A DNA stretch of 64,000 nt from Elymus sibiricus (Eukaryota > Streptophyta > Magnoliopsida > Poales > Poaceae). The stretch is taken from the NCBI GenBank assembly GCA_039707655.1, contig CM077671.1, positions 365,082,720-365,146,719 of the forward strand. Reading direction: 5' to 3'. Under the pieces are notes generated by a model. It was not told the origin of the DNA. It saw only the letters and a list, made by a program, of their open reading frames with translations, and did not search any database. This document shows, piece by piece, positions 55,106 to 64,000 of this stretch (its first letter is position 1; every line of letters begins with the position of its first letter). A program made the position numbers and the translations under genes.

Positions 55106-55969
55106 ATGGATCCTCATCCACTTGCTAATCTTTTCAAAAAATCAACTTATGATGAACCAATTGCTAGTGAGTTGAGTGCACTTGATTATCTCTATGAAGT
55201 TTTGTTTGAAAATCATGAATCTGAAAATTTTGATGAAGTGTTGAAAGAAGAAATTTATAAGGTGATTCATGATAGCTCCTTGATTGAAAAGCATAATTGC
55301 AATGATGTTACTATAAATTCTATTAATGTCAATTATGCTAATGATATGCAAAGCCACAAGCTTGGGGATGCTATGTTTGATGAAGATGATATTTTTAATC
55401 CCCCAAGTTTTGATGAGCAAATTTATTATGATGATTGCATGCCTCCTATTCATGATGATGGTGATGACACATATGCTATAATGAGTAATGATAACCATGA
55501 AACTTATCATCATCGTTTTAATTTGCAATATGGTTATGTCAATCAAGTGCCTCATGATAGTTATTTTGTTGAGTTTGCTCCCACTACCATAGATGATAAG
55601 GAATTTGCTTATGTGGAGAGTAATGAAAATTCTATGCTTGTGCATCATGAAAAGAATGATTTATGTGATAGTTATATTGTTGAATTCCTTCATGATGCTA
55701 CTGAAATTTATTATGAGGGAGGAACATATGCTTGTAGGAATTGCAATAATATCAAGTTTCCTCTCTATGTGTTCAAAGTTTTGAAATGCTTGTTTTGCCT
55801 TCCTATGCTAGTTGATTCTTGTTCCCAAAAAATGTTTGCTCACAAAATCCCTATGCACAGGAAGTGGGTTAGACTTAAATGTATTTGTCATGCGATTCAT
55901 GATGCTCTTTTGCATATTTCAATTACTACTTTTTATGTGAGCATCATTGAAATCATTATGCCTAGCTAG
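55106..55969 (+). CDS. Gag-like acidic protein of the gypsy-type element
   Basis: 287 aa from the ATG at 55106, intact, 265 bp after the primer site. It is acidic and rich in Asp, His and Asn, with MDPHPLANLFKKSTYDEP at the start, DEDDIFNPPSFDEQIYYDDC in the middle, and a C-terminal block with YYEGGTYACRNC, PLYVFKVLKC, KIPMHRKWVRLKC and a final hydrophobic stretch. The C-terminal block aligns with the proteins at 7638-8495 and 62475-63335, so two element families share this protein. No zinc knuckle, protease or RT is seen. It is probably a gag derivative of a non-autonomous element; function unknown. Confidence 0.65.
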   Translation: MDPHPLANLFKKSTYDEPIASELSALDYLYEVLFENHESENFDEVLKEEIYKVIHDSSLIEKHNCNDVTINSINVNYANDMQSHKLGDAMFDEDDIFNPPSFDEQIYYDDCMPPIHDDGDDTYAIMSNDNHETYHHRFNLQYGYVNQVPHDSYFVEFAPTTIDDKEFAYVESNENSMLVHHEKNDLCDSYIVEFLHDATEIYYEGGTYACRNCNNIKFPLYVFKVLKCLFCLPMLVDSCSQKMFAHKIPMHRKWVRLKCICHAIHDALLHISITTFYVSIIEIIMPS

Positions 55970-56004
55970 GGGCGTAAAACGATAGCGCTTGTTGGGAGGC
56001 AACC

Positions 56005-57522
56005 TGATACGTCTCCGTCGTATCTATAATTTTTGATTGTTTCATGCCAATATTCTACAACTTTCATATACTTTTGGCAACTTTTTATACTATTTTTGGG
56101 ACTAACATATTGATCCAGTGCCCAGTGCCAGTTCCTGTTTGTTGCATGTTTTTTGTTTTGCAGAATATCCATACCAAACGACGTCCAAACACGATAAAAA
56201 CTTACGGAGATTTTTTTGGAATATATGTGATTTTTGGGAAAAAGAATCAACGCGAGACGATACCCAAGGGGCCCACAAGCCATAGGGGCGCGCCCCAGGG
56301 GGTAGGGCGCGCCCTGGACCCTTCTGGTCACCCCGTCAGGCGGTTGGTGCCCTTCTTTCGCTGCAAGAAAGCTAATATCCGGATAAAAATCTTGTTAAAA
56401 TTTCAGCCAAATCAGAGTTACGGATCTCCGGGAATTTAAGAAACGGTGAAAGGCCAGAATCTGAGAAGGCAGAAACAGAGAGAGAGATCCAATCTCGGAG
56501 GGGCTCTCGCGCCTCCGCCGCCATGGAGGCCATGGACCAAAGGGTAAACCCTTCTCCCATCTAGGGGGAAGGACAAGGAAGAAGAAGAAGGAGGGGGGCT
56601 CTCTCCCCTCTCTCCCGGTGGCGCCGGAACGCCGCCGGGGCCATCATCATGACGGCAATCTACACCAACAACTTCGCCGCCGTCATCACCAACTTTCTCC
56701 CCCTCTATGCAGCGGTTCAACACCTCTTCTCCCCGCTGTAATATCTACTTAAACATGGTGCTCAACGCTATATATTATTTCCCAATGATGTATGGCTATC
56801 CTATGATGTTTGAGTCGATCCGTTTTGTCATATGGGTTGATTGATGATCATGATTGGTTTGAGTTGCATGTTTTATTATTGGTGCTGTCCTATGGTGCTC
56901 TCCGTGTGGCGCAAGCGTGAGGGATCCCCGCTGTAGGGTTTGCAATATGTTCATGATTCTCTTATGGTGGGTGGCGTGAGTGACAAAAGCACAGACCCGA
57001 GTAAGTAGGTTGTTTGCGTATGGGAATAAAGAGGACTTGATACCTTATAATGCTATGGTTGGGTTTTACCTTAATGAACTTTAGTAGTTGCGGATGCTTG
57101 CTAGAGTTCCAATTATAAGTGCATATGATCCAAGTAGAGAAAGTATGTTAGCTTATGCCTCTCCCTCATATAAAATTGCAATAATGATTACCGGCCTAGT
57201 TATCGATTGCCTAGGGACAAATAACTTTCTTGTGACAAAAAACTCTCTACTAAGACTAACTTAGTTGTTTCTTCATCTAAACAGCCCCTAGATTTTATTT
57301 ACGTGTTCTTTATTATCTTGCAAACCTATCCTATCACACCTACAATGTACTTCTAGTTTCATACTTGTTCTAGGTAAAGAGAACGTTAAGCGTGCGTAGA
57401 GTTTTATCGGTGGTCGATAGAACTTGAGGGAATATTTGTTCTACCTTTAGCTCCTCGTTGGGTTCGACACTCTTACTTATCGAGAAAGTCTACAACTGGT
57501 CCCCTATACTTGTGAGTTATCA
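56005..57522 (+). repeat. 5' LTR of the right gypsy-type element
   Basis: 1518 bp, uninterrupted. It gives the empty-site sequence for the Angela insertion in the left relative (GATACCTTATAATGCTATGG near 57040). Confidence 0.88.
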
Positions 57523-57533
57523 AGACCTTTTTC

Positions 57534-57550
57534 TGGCGCCGTTGCCGGGG
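57534..57550 (+). other. Primer-binding site, tRNA-Asp type
   Basis: Same sequence as at 54824, 12 nt after the LTR end of the element at 56005. The shared primer type agrees with the shared gag-like protein of the two families. Confidence 0.82.
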
Positions 57551-57646
57551 AGCAATAGCGTGGGGTGAATATTCTCGTGGGTGCTTGTTTGCTTTATCAC
57601 TAAGTAGATTTTATTTGCTGTTCTAAGTTGTTCTCTATGTTTAGTT

Positions 57647-57843
57647 ATGGATATGGAACACGAAATACCAAAAAAATTAGTTGAACCTACTACACCAATG
57701 GTTGAAGAACCACCCAAAATCTATCAGACTGTTGAAGCTTTTTACTTGGATCATCTTCGATCCGTTTGTGCTCGTGCTGAAACCCAACTAGCTTAGTTGA
57801 GGGCAAATCATTTAATGAGCATGCTTATTATGTGCGACACCGC
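57647..57843 (+). pseudogene. Start of the gag-like frame of the right gypsy-type element
   Basis: The ATG at 57647 opens a frame beginning MDMEHEIPKKLVEPTTPMVE that meets TAG at 57794-57796. The frame continues as a plausible coding sequence to the insertion at 57843. This is the N-terminus of the same gag-like protein that resumes right of the nested element. Confidence 0.6.
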
Positions 57844-58649
57844 TGTCGGAGAAACGACACCTATGGGACCGGGAGGATCCCTTTACGGTTCGGCAGGGAG
57901 AAGGTTTGCACAAAGAGCAGATCTAGCAATCAACACGCGGGGATTTTACCCAGGTTCGGGCCGCAAAGATGCGTAAAACCCTACTCCTGCTTGGTTGTAT
58001 TGGATGTGTTCTAGCTCAAGTTCTAGGAGCGCTACAGTAAACAGCTGCTACACATGCAGAATGGCCAGGAGCCGATCCCCCCTGTAGCTACGCCTTGGGC
58101 CTCCTTTTATACCTTCAAAGGGGTCACCAACAGTGGCGAAGTACAAAGGTGGCGTACAGTACGTACATGAGGTGTAAAGTATCTACAGTGTTATCATACC
58201 TAACACTGACAGTTTGGGACAAGAACATTTAATGCTCCGTTGAGGTGTCCCTAGCTTTCTTGGGGCTGGAAAAAGGGGCCGTCCCGTCGCACCGCTTAAG
58301 CCCATCCACCGCTAGCACCTGGCACGTTACCTGGGGGACAACAGCTAAAAGACAAGCTGGTGACCGCCCTGGAGCGGTGACAGGGCAGCGAGGGCTTGCC
58401 GGGTGCGAGCCTTGCCGGGGCTGCCAGCCGTCCCGGCAAGGTCTTGCCGGGGCTCCAGCCTTCGGTCTTCAATCTTCTGATTATTGCCTTGTCTTGGATG
58501 TCTCCTTACCCCGACAAAGGGCCTTGCCGGGGAAGTCAGTCCTTCCTCCAAGCTTAGTAGCAAAGAGGCTTGCCGGCCCCAGGAATCCTGCCGCGGTCAC
58601 CCACGCACAAGTCAAGGTAATAGGTACCCTGGTTCCTAGTGCACTGACA
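57844..58649 (-). repeat. 3' LTR of the B3-carrying element
   Basis: 806 bp, TGTCAGTGCAC...GTTTCTCCGACA in sense orientation. It lacks 32 bp present in the other LTR near 62121-62152; the missing piece is bounded by CTTGCCG repeats, suggesting deletion by slippage. Confidence 0.9.
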
Positions 58650-58976
58650 GGAGCCCCCGGGCCTGGGCCACACATGCGCGCGCGGCGCTTGTTGGGCTAG
58701 GCCCAAAACAGTGCGCGGGCACACGCGGCCACAGTTTTTGCAATGATGATGGTTGATGGCTTTTTCCCGTGACGCATAATAATTGCAGGTCTTGGGAGTA
58801 ATGAAGCGAGACGGTTCGTCTCCTTCCTCGGGAGGGGAAACGACGAACAGTGCGGCGCTGGTTCGCCTTCACCATTAACGCCTCTGCTCCCACCCCTGAC
58901 TTATTCGCGCTTTGGGTGACGCGTACTGTCCAGGATTACGAAGAGTCGGCCTCCCTCTTCCCTTAGCTCCCAGCCC

Positions 58977-58984
58977 TATAAAAG
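58977..58984 (+). promoter_or_regulatory. TATA box of the B3-domain gene
   Basis: TATAAAAG in CCCTATAAAAGGGAGG, 113 bp before the ATG at 59097, on the strand opposite to the host retroelement. Transcription would be expected from about 59010, giving a leader of about 90 nt. Confidence 0.6.
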
Positions 58985-59096
58985 GGAGGTGAGGGAAGAA
59001 GAAAAACGCCGCTCATCCGCAATCCTCCACCTTCTCATGCTGCTCAGTGTTTCCCCCTTCTGTCCTTCGTCGCTTCCCCCGACGCGCCGCCCCAAA

Positions 59097-59711
59097 ATGG
59101 TGAGGGGACGTGGCCACGCCCGGGGTTCCCATAGCGCCGCGAAGAGTAGCCCCCGGACTCCGGTGCGCTTGGTGGTGACGGCGGCAGGCTCAAGCTCCCG
59201 CGGCAGAACGGCGTCTGGCCGCGCGAGGACGACTCCAGCGGGGCACGGTGGTCGCAGCAGTGTGCCTCTCCCGCAGCCCCACGTGGGGATCCACGCGGGG
59301 GAGGAGGTGCAGGAGTTCGTCGTGGTCCTCCCTCGCCGGCTCCGAAGTTGGCTGCGCCTCCCTGATCCTGTCGCAAGGGCCATGGAGAGCAGCCGGCCTC
59401 GCGACCTGTGGCTCCGAGCGGACGGTTGCAGCAACGGTCCTTGGTGGGTGGCGGTCGACCTCTCCCCCGGAAGCGCCATGTTCCTGACAAGGGGATGGAA
59501 GTCGTTCGCCCGTTCCCGGGGCCTCACCCCTGGGCAGCTGCTTCACTTTAGGCTCATCGATCCCGCCACCCTCTCCGTGAAGTTCTTCGGAGCAACGGGC
59601 ATCCGCCTGGAATGCTGCGCTGAGAGCTCGAGCGGCAGCGACTCCGATTCCTCCGGTGGTAGCGACGACGAGGACAACGTCTTCGGTATGAAGCACGAGG
59701 ACTCCGACTAG
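59097..59711 (+). CDS. B3 DNA-binding domain protein inside an LTR retrotransposon
   Basis: 204 aa, single exon, from the ATG at 59097 (CAAAATGG context); an upstream in-frame ATG at 58989 would add 36 residues but lies before the likely transcription start. A basic N-terminus (MVRGRGHARG, RTPVRLVVTAAGSSS) precedes a B3 fold at about 62-165: EFVVVLPRRLRSWLRLPDPVARAM, DLWLRADGCSNGPWWVAV, MFLTRGWKSFARSRGLTPGQ, LHFRLIDPATLSVKFFG. The TRGWK-F-GL--GQ-L-F-L pattern is the B3 core. An acidic Ser/Asp tail (SSSGSDSDSSGGSDDED) ends the protein. B3 proteins are plant nuclear transcription factors. The gene is antisense to the retroelement, 447 bp from the 3' LTR, with its own TATA box and no stops. It is either a captured host gene or the antisense ORF known in some Tat-lineage gypsy elements. 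Confidence 0.75.
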   Translation: MVRGRGHARGSHSAAKSSPRTPVRLVVTAAGSSSRGRTASGRARTTPAGHGGRSSVPLPQPHVGIHAGEEVQEFVVVLPRRLRSWLRLPDPVARAMESSRPRDLWLRADGCSNGPWWVAVDLSPGSAMFLTRGWKSFARSRGLTPGQLLHFRLIDPATLSVKFFGATGIRLECCAESSSGSDSDSSGGSDDEDNVFGMKHEDSD

Positions 59712-61369
59712 GCACGCCTGGCGCCGTAGTTAGGTCCTGGCGTTCCATCCGCGAGACCTTGTTTCCGGATCGGTCACCGCGTCGTAGTGGTAGATCTCCT
59801 TTTATGTATCAGATTGCACCCAATGTAATCCCGTGGACGTTCAAGAAGAAATGCACTGGGCATCAATCTTTTAAACTCCTTGGCTCTTGTGTGTGTTTTT
59901 GCTTCCCGCTGTCCCCCGACAAGCATATTGCCGGGCAGCTCTCTGGCACGCCCTCGACGGGAGTGCAGCACTCCGAAGAGGTGCGCTTGCCGGAAGGTGT
60001 GCCAAGGGTCTTGCCGGGCCTTGAGCTTGCTGGTGATGCGCAGACCTGTTTCCGGCTGCTCCTCCCGCCTGGAAGTCGTGGCTTGCCGGGGAGCTCTCTG
60101 GCACGCCCTCAACGGGAACGCAGCACTCCGAAGAGGCGCGCTTGCCGGAGTGTGCGCCATAGGCCCTGCCGGGCCTTGGGCTTGCCGGCAGTGTGGCAGA
60201 CAGAGCAAGATGACGGCAGGGGTCGCGGGCTCAAAAAGGAGCGCCGCGCCGTGCGATGAAGAGCCAGCCCCCGGGCTTCCCCGTAAAGGATATCGCGGGT
60301 GCTATGCTCGATTCATGCACCATCCTTGCTGTCCTCGCCACCTACTGCGGATGCCCCACCTCTGCCTCGTCGACCTTCAGCACGGCGCCCTTGGCTTCCT
60401 GGAATTGAAATACTTTTCCGCATATATGTTGCTGCAATGGCACACACAAAAGAAGTAATTCGTCTTAGTCAAACCTATCTTTATGCACGCAATACATGTT
60501 TCTTTATGCTAAAATGAATGTTTGCTCTCCTCTTGATTAAGCTCGTCCTCGTACATATCTTACATCCTACGCCATCTGGAAACCTTGCCGGCGCGTGCAC
60601 TTTCCGCGAGCGCTTTGAGGAGCAGGTCCTTAGCAGCCTGCTGGAAATGCCGCCGCCGGCAAGGCGCCTTGCCGGGCCAAAACGCAGCTGCCAAGTTTGC
60701 CGAGCGGACTCGAGGCTAAACTAGGGCGCGGTCTAACCACGGCAAAGTTCCTCCGCTTATAGATTGATGTACAAGGACGGAAGAATCAATCAAGACAACC
60801 CACGCTTGCCGGATGACTTTCCGGTGCGCATGCCCCAGTCGGCAGCGCTCGAGGAACGGGTCCTTAGCAGCTTGCCGGGGTCACCGCCTCCCGGAAAGGT
60901 TAACCTTCCCGAAACTCACGCAGCCATCCAAGTTGTCGAGCGGACTCGAGACAACTCGGGATGCTATTGATTCTGGGAAGGCTCCTTCGCGTGTTGGTTC
61001 AAGGAGCGAGTGAAGATAGCAAAAGAAGCATGATTGCCACAAGTCTTCGAAACTTATATTTTCTGCCGTTCATCTCGCATGGCGGGGCTGCGCTCATGGT
61101 GACGACCGGCGGCTCTCAGGAAGGTCATTCTTTAGGGCGCTGCCAGCCCCCGAGCTCGCCTGGCTATGATCACCAGAGCGTCGCGGAAGCTCAGAACCTC
61201 CGCCTCTCTCCACCCGCATCGACACCATCGCCCATGCGCGTAAGCACAGGCGCGGAGGACGTGGATGGTCCGACCGCCGTGAAACCCCTCCTCTTAGGGG
61301 CCATGACGATGAAGCTGATGAAGAAACTGGCGCGCTGATCACCAGATCAGGTTCACGCAGCCTTTCCCC
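59712..61369. other. Interior of the B3-carrying element without a clear gene
   Basis: A tandem duplication with a period of about 155 bp spans 59925-60200 (AGCTCTCTGGCACGCCCTC, then GCAGCACTCCGAAGAG in each unit). CTTGCCGG motifs recur throughout 59930-60900. Near the primer site the minus strand has an ATG at 61305 beginning MAPKRRGFTAVGPSTSS, which stops after about 35 codons and may be a gag stub. Confidence 0.5.
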
Positions 61370-61388
61370 CTACCTGGCGCACCAAAGA

Positions 61389-62226
61389 TGTCGGAGAAAC
61401 GACACCTATGGGACCGGGAGGATCCCTTTACGGTTCGGCAGGGAGAAGGTTTGCACAAAGAGCAGATCTAGCAATCAACACGCGGGGATTTTACCCAGGT
61501 TCGGGCCGCAAAGATGCGTAAAACCCTACTCCTGCTTGGTTGTATTGGATGTGTTCTAGCTCAAGTTCTAGGAGCGCTACAGTAAACAGCTGCTACACAT
61601 GCAGAATGGCCAGGAGCCGATCCCCCCTGTAGCTACGCCTTGGGCCTCCTTTTATACCTTCAAAGGGGTCACCAACAGTGGCGAAGTACAAAGGTGGTGT
61701 ACAGTACGTACATGAGGTGTAAAGTATCTACAGTGTTATCATACCTAACACTGACAGTTTGGGACAAGAACATTTAATGCTCCGTTGAGGTGTCCCTAGC
61801 TTTCTTGGGGCTGGAAAAAGGGGCCTTCCCATCGCACCGCTTAAGCCCATCCACCGCTAGCACCTGACACGTTACCAGGGGGACAACAGCTAAAAGACAA
61901 GCTGGTGACCGCCCTGGAGCGGTGACAGGGCAGCGAGGGCTTGCCGGGTGCGAGCCTTGCCGGGGCTGCCAGCCGTCCTGGCAAGGTCTTGCCGGGGCTC
62001 CAGCCTTCGGTCTTCAATCTTCTGATTATTGCCTTGTCTTGGATGTCTCCTTACCCCGGCAAAGGGCCTTGCCGGGGAAGTCAGTCCTTCCTCCAAGCTT
62101 AGTAGCAAAGAGGCTTGCCGAGGGCTGGTACGCACCCGACAAGGTCTTGCCGGCCCCAGGAATCCTGCCACGGTCGCCCGCGCACAAGTCAAATTAATAG
62201 GTACCCTGGTTCCTAGTGCACTGACA
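61389..62226 (-). repeat. 5' LTR of the B3-carrying element
   Basis: 838 bp. The motif CCGGCAAG (plus strand CTTGCCGG) recurs many times in its U3 part (61930-62155) and again in the interior, so it is characteristic of this family. Confidence 0.9.
61648..61656 (-). promoter_or_regulatory. TATA box in the 5' LTR of the B3-carrying element
   Basis: TATAAAAGG in sense orientation, about 570 bp from the LTR start, with the copy at 58103-58111 in the 3' LTR. It supports minus-strand sense for the retroelement transcript. Confidence 0.6.
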
Positions 62227-62231
62227 ACCGC

Positions 62232-63335
62232 TTATCTCAACAAGGGAAACTTTTATGGCATCATATTAATACTTTGCAATGCTATGCTTGGAATTTATGC
62301 AAAATTTAGGATTTTACTTGTTGTTCCTAAGACCCTAAAAAACACCTTCCCTATCAATGTGAGTTTAAGGATAATGGAATCGTATCTTCTTATGCCAAGG
62401 GTGTTTCTAATTACTATGATATTGAGCAAATTGAAGAATTTGTTGCTTTTAAGGGAGCCTATGAAATTGCTTCTTTGATTGAAAAGTATTATGCTACTCT
62501 TTACAAATCTGAAAGTTTTGCCATACTTAAATATTGCTATGAAAACTATGCTTCTAATGCTTATGTTAAGCCATATATTGAGGACTCCTCCGCTATCCAA
62601 GAGGACACTAATATTTTGCAGGAAACTATGGAAGAACAAAATTATGACACTGTGAGCTCATTTGATGAAAAAGATGACGAGGAGAGCGAAGAACAAAAGG
62701 AGGAAGAGCGGACTAGCTACCCGTGCCCACCTTCTAATGAGAGTAACTCTTCAACTCATACATTTTTTAATTTCCCTTCGTGCTTACCGAAGGATGAATG
62801 CTATGATGATTGCTATGATCCATTGGATTCGTTTGAAATATCTCTTTTTGATGAAATTGATGCTTGTTATGCTTGTGGCCATGATGCCAATATGAATTAT
62901 GCTTATGGAGATGAACTTGCTAGAGTTTCTTATGTTAAGAATGAAATTGTTGCTATTGCACCCACGCATGATAGTGCTATTATGTTTTTGAATCCTCCCA
63001 ACTACACTATATAAGAGAAGTTTGCGCTTATTAAGGATTATATTGATGGGTTGCGTTCTACTATTGCACATGATAATTTTGATAAATATAATATGCATGT
63101 GCTTGCTGCTCCTACTTGCAATTATTATGAGAGAGGAACTACATCTCCGCCTCTCTATGTTTCCAATACGATAAAATTTCAAGAAACTGTTTATACTATG
63201 CATTGGCCTTTACTTTGTGTGCATGAATTGTTCTTTTATGACATGCCGATGCATAGGAAGAGAGTTAGACTTTCGTTGTTGCATGATATATGTTACTTTG
63301 TGCTCACTACTAAATTACAAATCATTGTTAATTAA
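62232..63335 (+). pseudogene. Gag-like protein of the right gypsy-type element, C-terminal part, broken
   Basis: It resumes after the nested LTR element. A frameshift lies between 62232 and about 62335; from there one frame runs to 63335, with a single TAA at 63012-63014 where the left copy has a sense codon. The content matches 7638-8495: acidic block, LPKDECYDDCYDPLDSFEIS, YYERGT, PMHRKRVRL. Upstream it preserves sequence lost from the left copy (YYDIEQIEEFVAFKGAYEIA). Confidence 0.65.
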
Positions 63336-64000
63336 AATTGGCTTTGATATACCTTGGGATCCGGGTGGATCCATTACTTGACCACTTTATGCCTAGCTTA
63401 ATGGCTCTAAAGAAAGCGCTGCCAGGGAGACAACCCGGAAGTTTTAGAGAGTCATTTTATTCTGTTGTGTGCTTTTATATAGTTCAAAAACAAAAAAATA
63501 AAGAGGGGAACCTAAAACTTTTTCAAAAAGAGAAGTGAAAGTAAGAAGGACGAGCACCGTTGAAGTGGGGGAGCTCCTTGAACTTTGTTCATGCCCATGG
63601 AAACTTTGCGAATCTTAATTACAGAAACTTTTCAAAAAAAATATTTATCCCCTTGTATAAATCCCATGTATTATAAAAATAATGTGCCAAGATTTGCCTT
63701 TAGGATGATTAGATTGCTTGTTTGGTGTGTGCAGTGCAAAAAACAGAAACTTTGGCTGTAGTGCGTGAATTTACATTTTTTAGTGGAATGTCAAAAGTTT
63801 CTGAAATTCTTACACAGTACTGCTATGCTAATTTTTTTATTTTGCCCTAATATTTCAGAATTTTATAGTTACATAAGTATAGTAAATGTTCAGATTTCTA
63901 CAGACTGTCCTGTTTAAGACAGATTCTATTTTTGATGCATTGTTTTGCTAGTTTTGATGAAACTATCGATTTTATCGGTGGTATAAGCCATAAAGAAGTT
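63336..64000 (+). other. Non-coding internal region of the right gypsy-type element
   Basis: Closely parallels 8496-9130 of the left relative, including CCAGGGAGACAACCCGGAAG and the T-rich stretch near 63820. No gene. Confidence 0.75.

Larger units (their letters stand above)
53238..56004 (+). mobile_element. Gypsy-type LTR retrotransposon, 5' LTR plus internal start
   Basis: The LTR runs from TGATACGTCTACAACGTATC (53238) to about 54813 (..CCACGTCA). It is followed by the primer site TGGCGCCGTTGCCGGGG (54824-54840), complementary to the 3' end of plant tRNA-Asp. The terminal sequence resembles the Fatima-type family as I remember it; this was not searched. A gag-like frame follows. The element is cut at 56004 by the next LTR, and its remainder lies beyond the window. 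The expected target duplication on the left is GTATG (53233-53237). Confidence 0.75.
57844..62226 (-). mobile_element. Non-autonomous LTR retrotransposon carrying an antisense B3-domain gene
   Basis: 4383 bp with LTRs 57844-58649 (806 bp) and 61389-62226 (838 bp) and the perfect target duplication ACCGC (57839-57843 and 62227-62231). Minus-strand orientation is shown by the polypurine tract GCCCGGGGGCTCC (58650-58662), the primer-site position with TTGGTGCGCCAGGTAGG (61370-61386), and a TATAAAAGG box in the LTR. The 2.7-kb interior has no RT, integrase or protease. The LTRs differ by about a dozen substitutions plus a 32-bp length difference, so it is older than the Angela and RRM elements. 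It interrupts the gag-like frame of the right gypsy element. Confidence 0.9.
56005..64000 (+). mobile_element. Gypsy-type element, 5' LTR and internal region (relative of the left gypsy)
   Basis: The LTR 56005-57522 (1518 bp) begins TGATACGTCTCCGTCGTATC and ends GTGAGTTATCA. The tRNA-Asp-type primer site TGGCGCCGTTGCCGGGG is at 57534-57550. The internal region is interrupted by another LTR element at 57844-62226 and continues to the window edge. Its LTR and coding region match those at 7638-22056, so the two are members of one family. It is inserted in the preceding LTR element; the expected duplication on the left is CAACC (56000-56004). Confidence 0.85.

Noticed and set aside
58245..58700. 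151-codon plus-strand frame in the LTR of the B3-carrying element
   Set aside because: Largely LTR sequence, repeated at 61922-62197; opposite to the element's sense strand and without a domain.

Overview
The window is a block of nested transposable elements from a large grass genome, almost certainly a Triticeae species (wheat, Aegilops, barley or rye group). The grounds are a complete copia element with the LTR ends of the Angela/WIS/BARE-1 group, CACTA transposons, a Thalos-like Stowaway MITE, and several gypsy LTRs starting TGATACG with a tRNA-Asp-type primer site. I see no ordinary host gene, no rRNA or tRNA gene, and nothing bacterial. Family names come from memory of terminal sequences; no search was run.

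Left nest (1-25441). The 5' half of a minus-strand CACTA transposon (1-7636) has an apparently intact spliced transposase, a second gene cut by the window edge, a hairpin-rich leader and palindromic subterminal repeats. It ends inside the coding part of a plus-strand gypsy-type element, whose 3' LTR (11502-22056) is split by a copia element (12540-21577) with intact polyprotein, seemingly identical LTRs and the perfect duplication CTTAT. That gypsy element lies in a decayed LINE (22057-25441).

Middle (25442-39601). Low-copy-looking DNA with repeat signatures, then a young non-autonomous LTR element (29382-32655, duplication TGATA). Its only long frame, 837 aa, begins with a polypyrimidine-tract-binding-protein-like RRM instead of recognisable gag/pol. 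LINE fragments, MITEs and a broken PIF/Harbinger ORF1-like (SANT domain) gene follow.

Right nest (39602-64000). A minus-strand gypsy element (LTR 39602-41249) is split by a second CACTA element (41434-52283, duplication TCA). That CACTA has lost its transposase and holds a 4.5 kb terminal-inverted-repeat element lying in a (TA)n tract, plus a second related copy. The gypsy internal region is then hit by another LTR element (53238), which is hit by a relative of the left gypsy (56005), which is hit by a non-autonomous LTR element (57844-62226, duplication ACCGC). This innermost element carries, antisense to itself, a 204-aa frame with a B3 DNA-binding domain and its own TATA box.

The most interesting items are the two LTR elements carrying host-type nucleic-acid-binding domains (RRM and B3), the (TA)n-flanked element with GAACTTC and GTTGGAAAGC repeats, and the CACTA element whose two genes share one spliced message with stop and start codons 3 nt apart.
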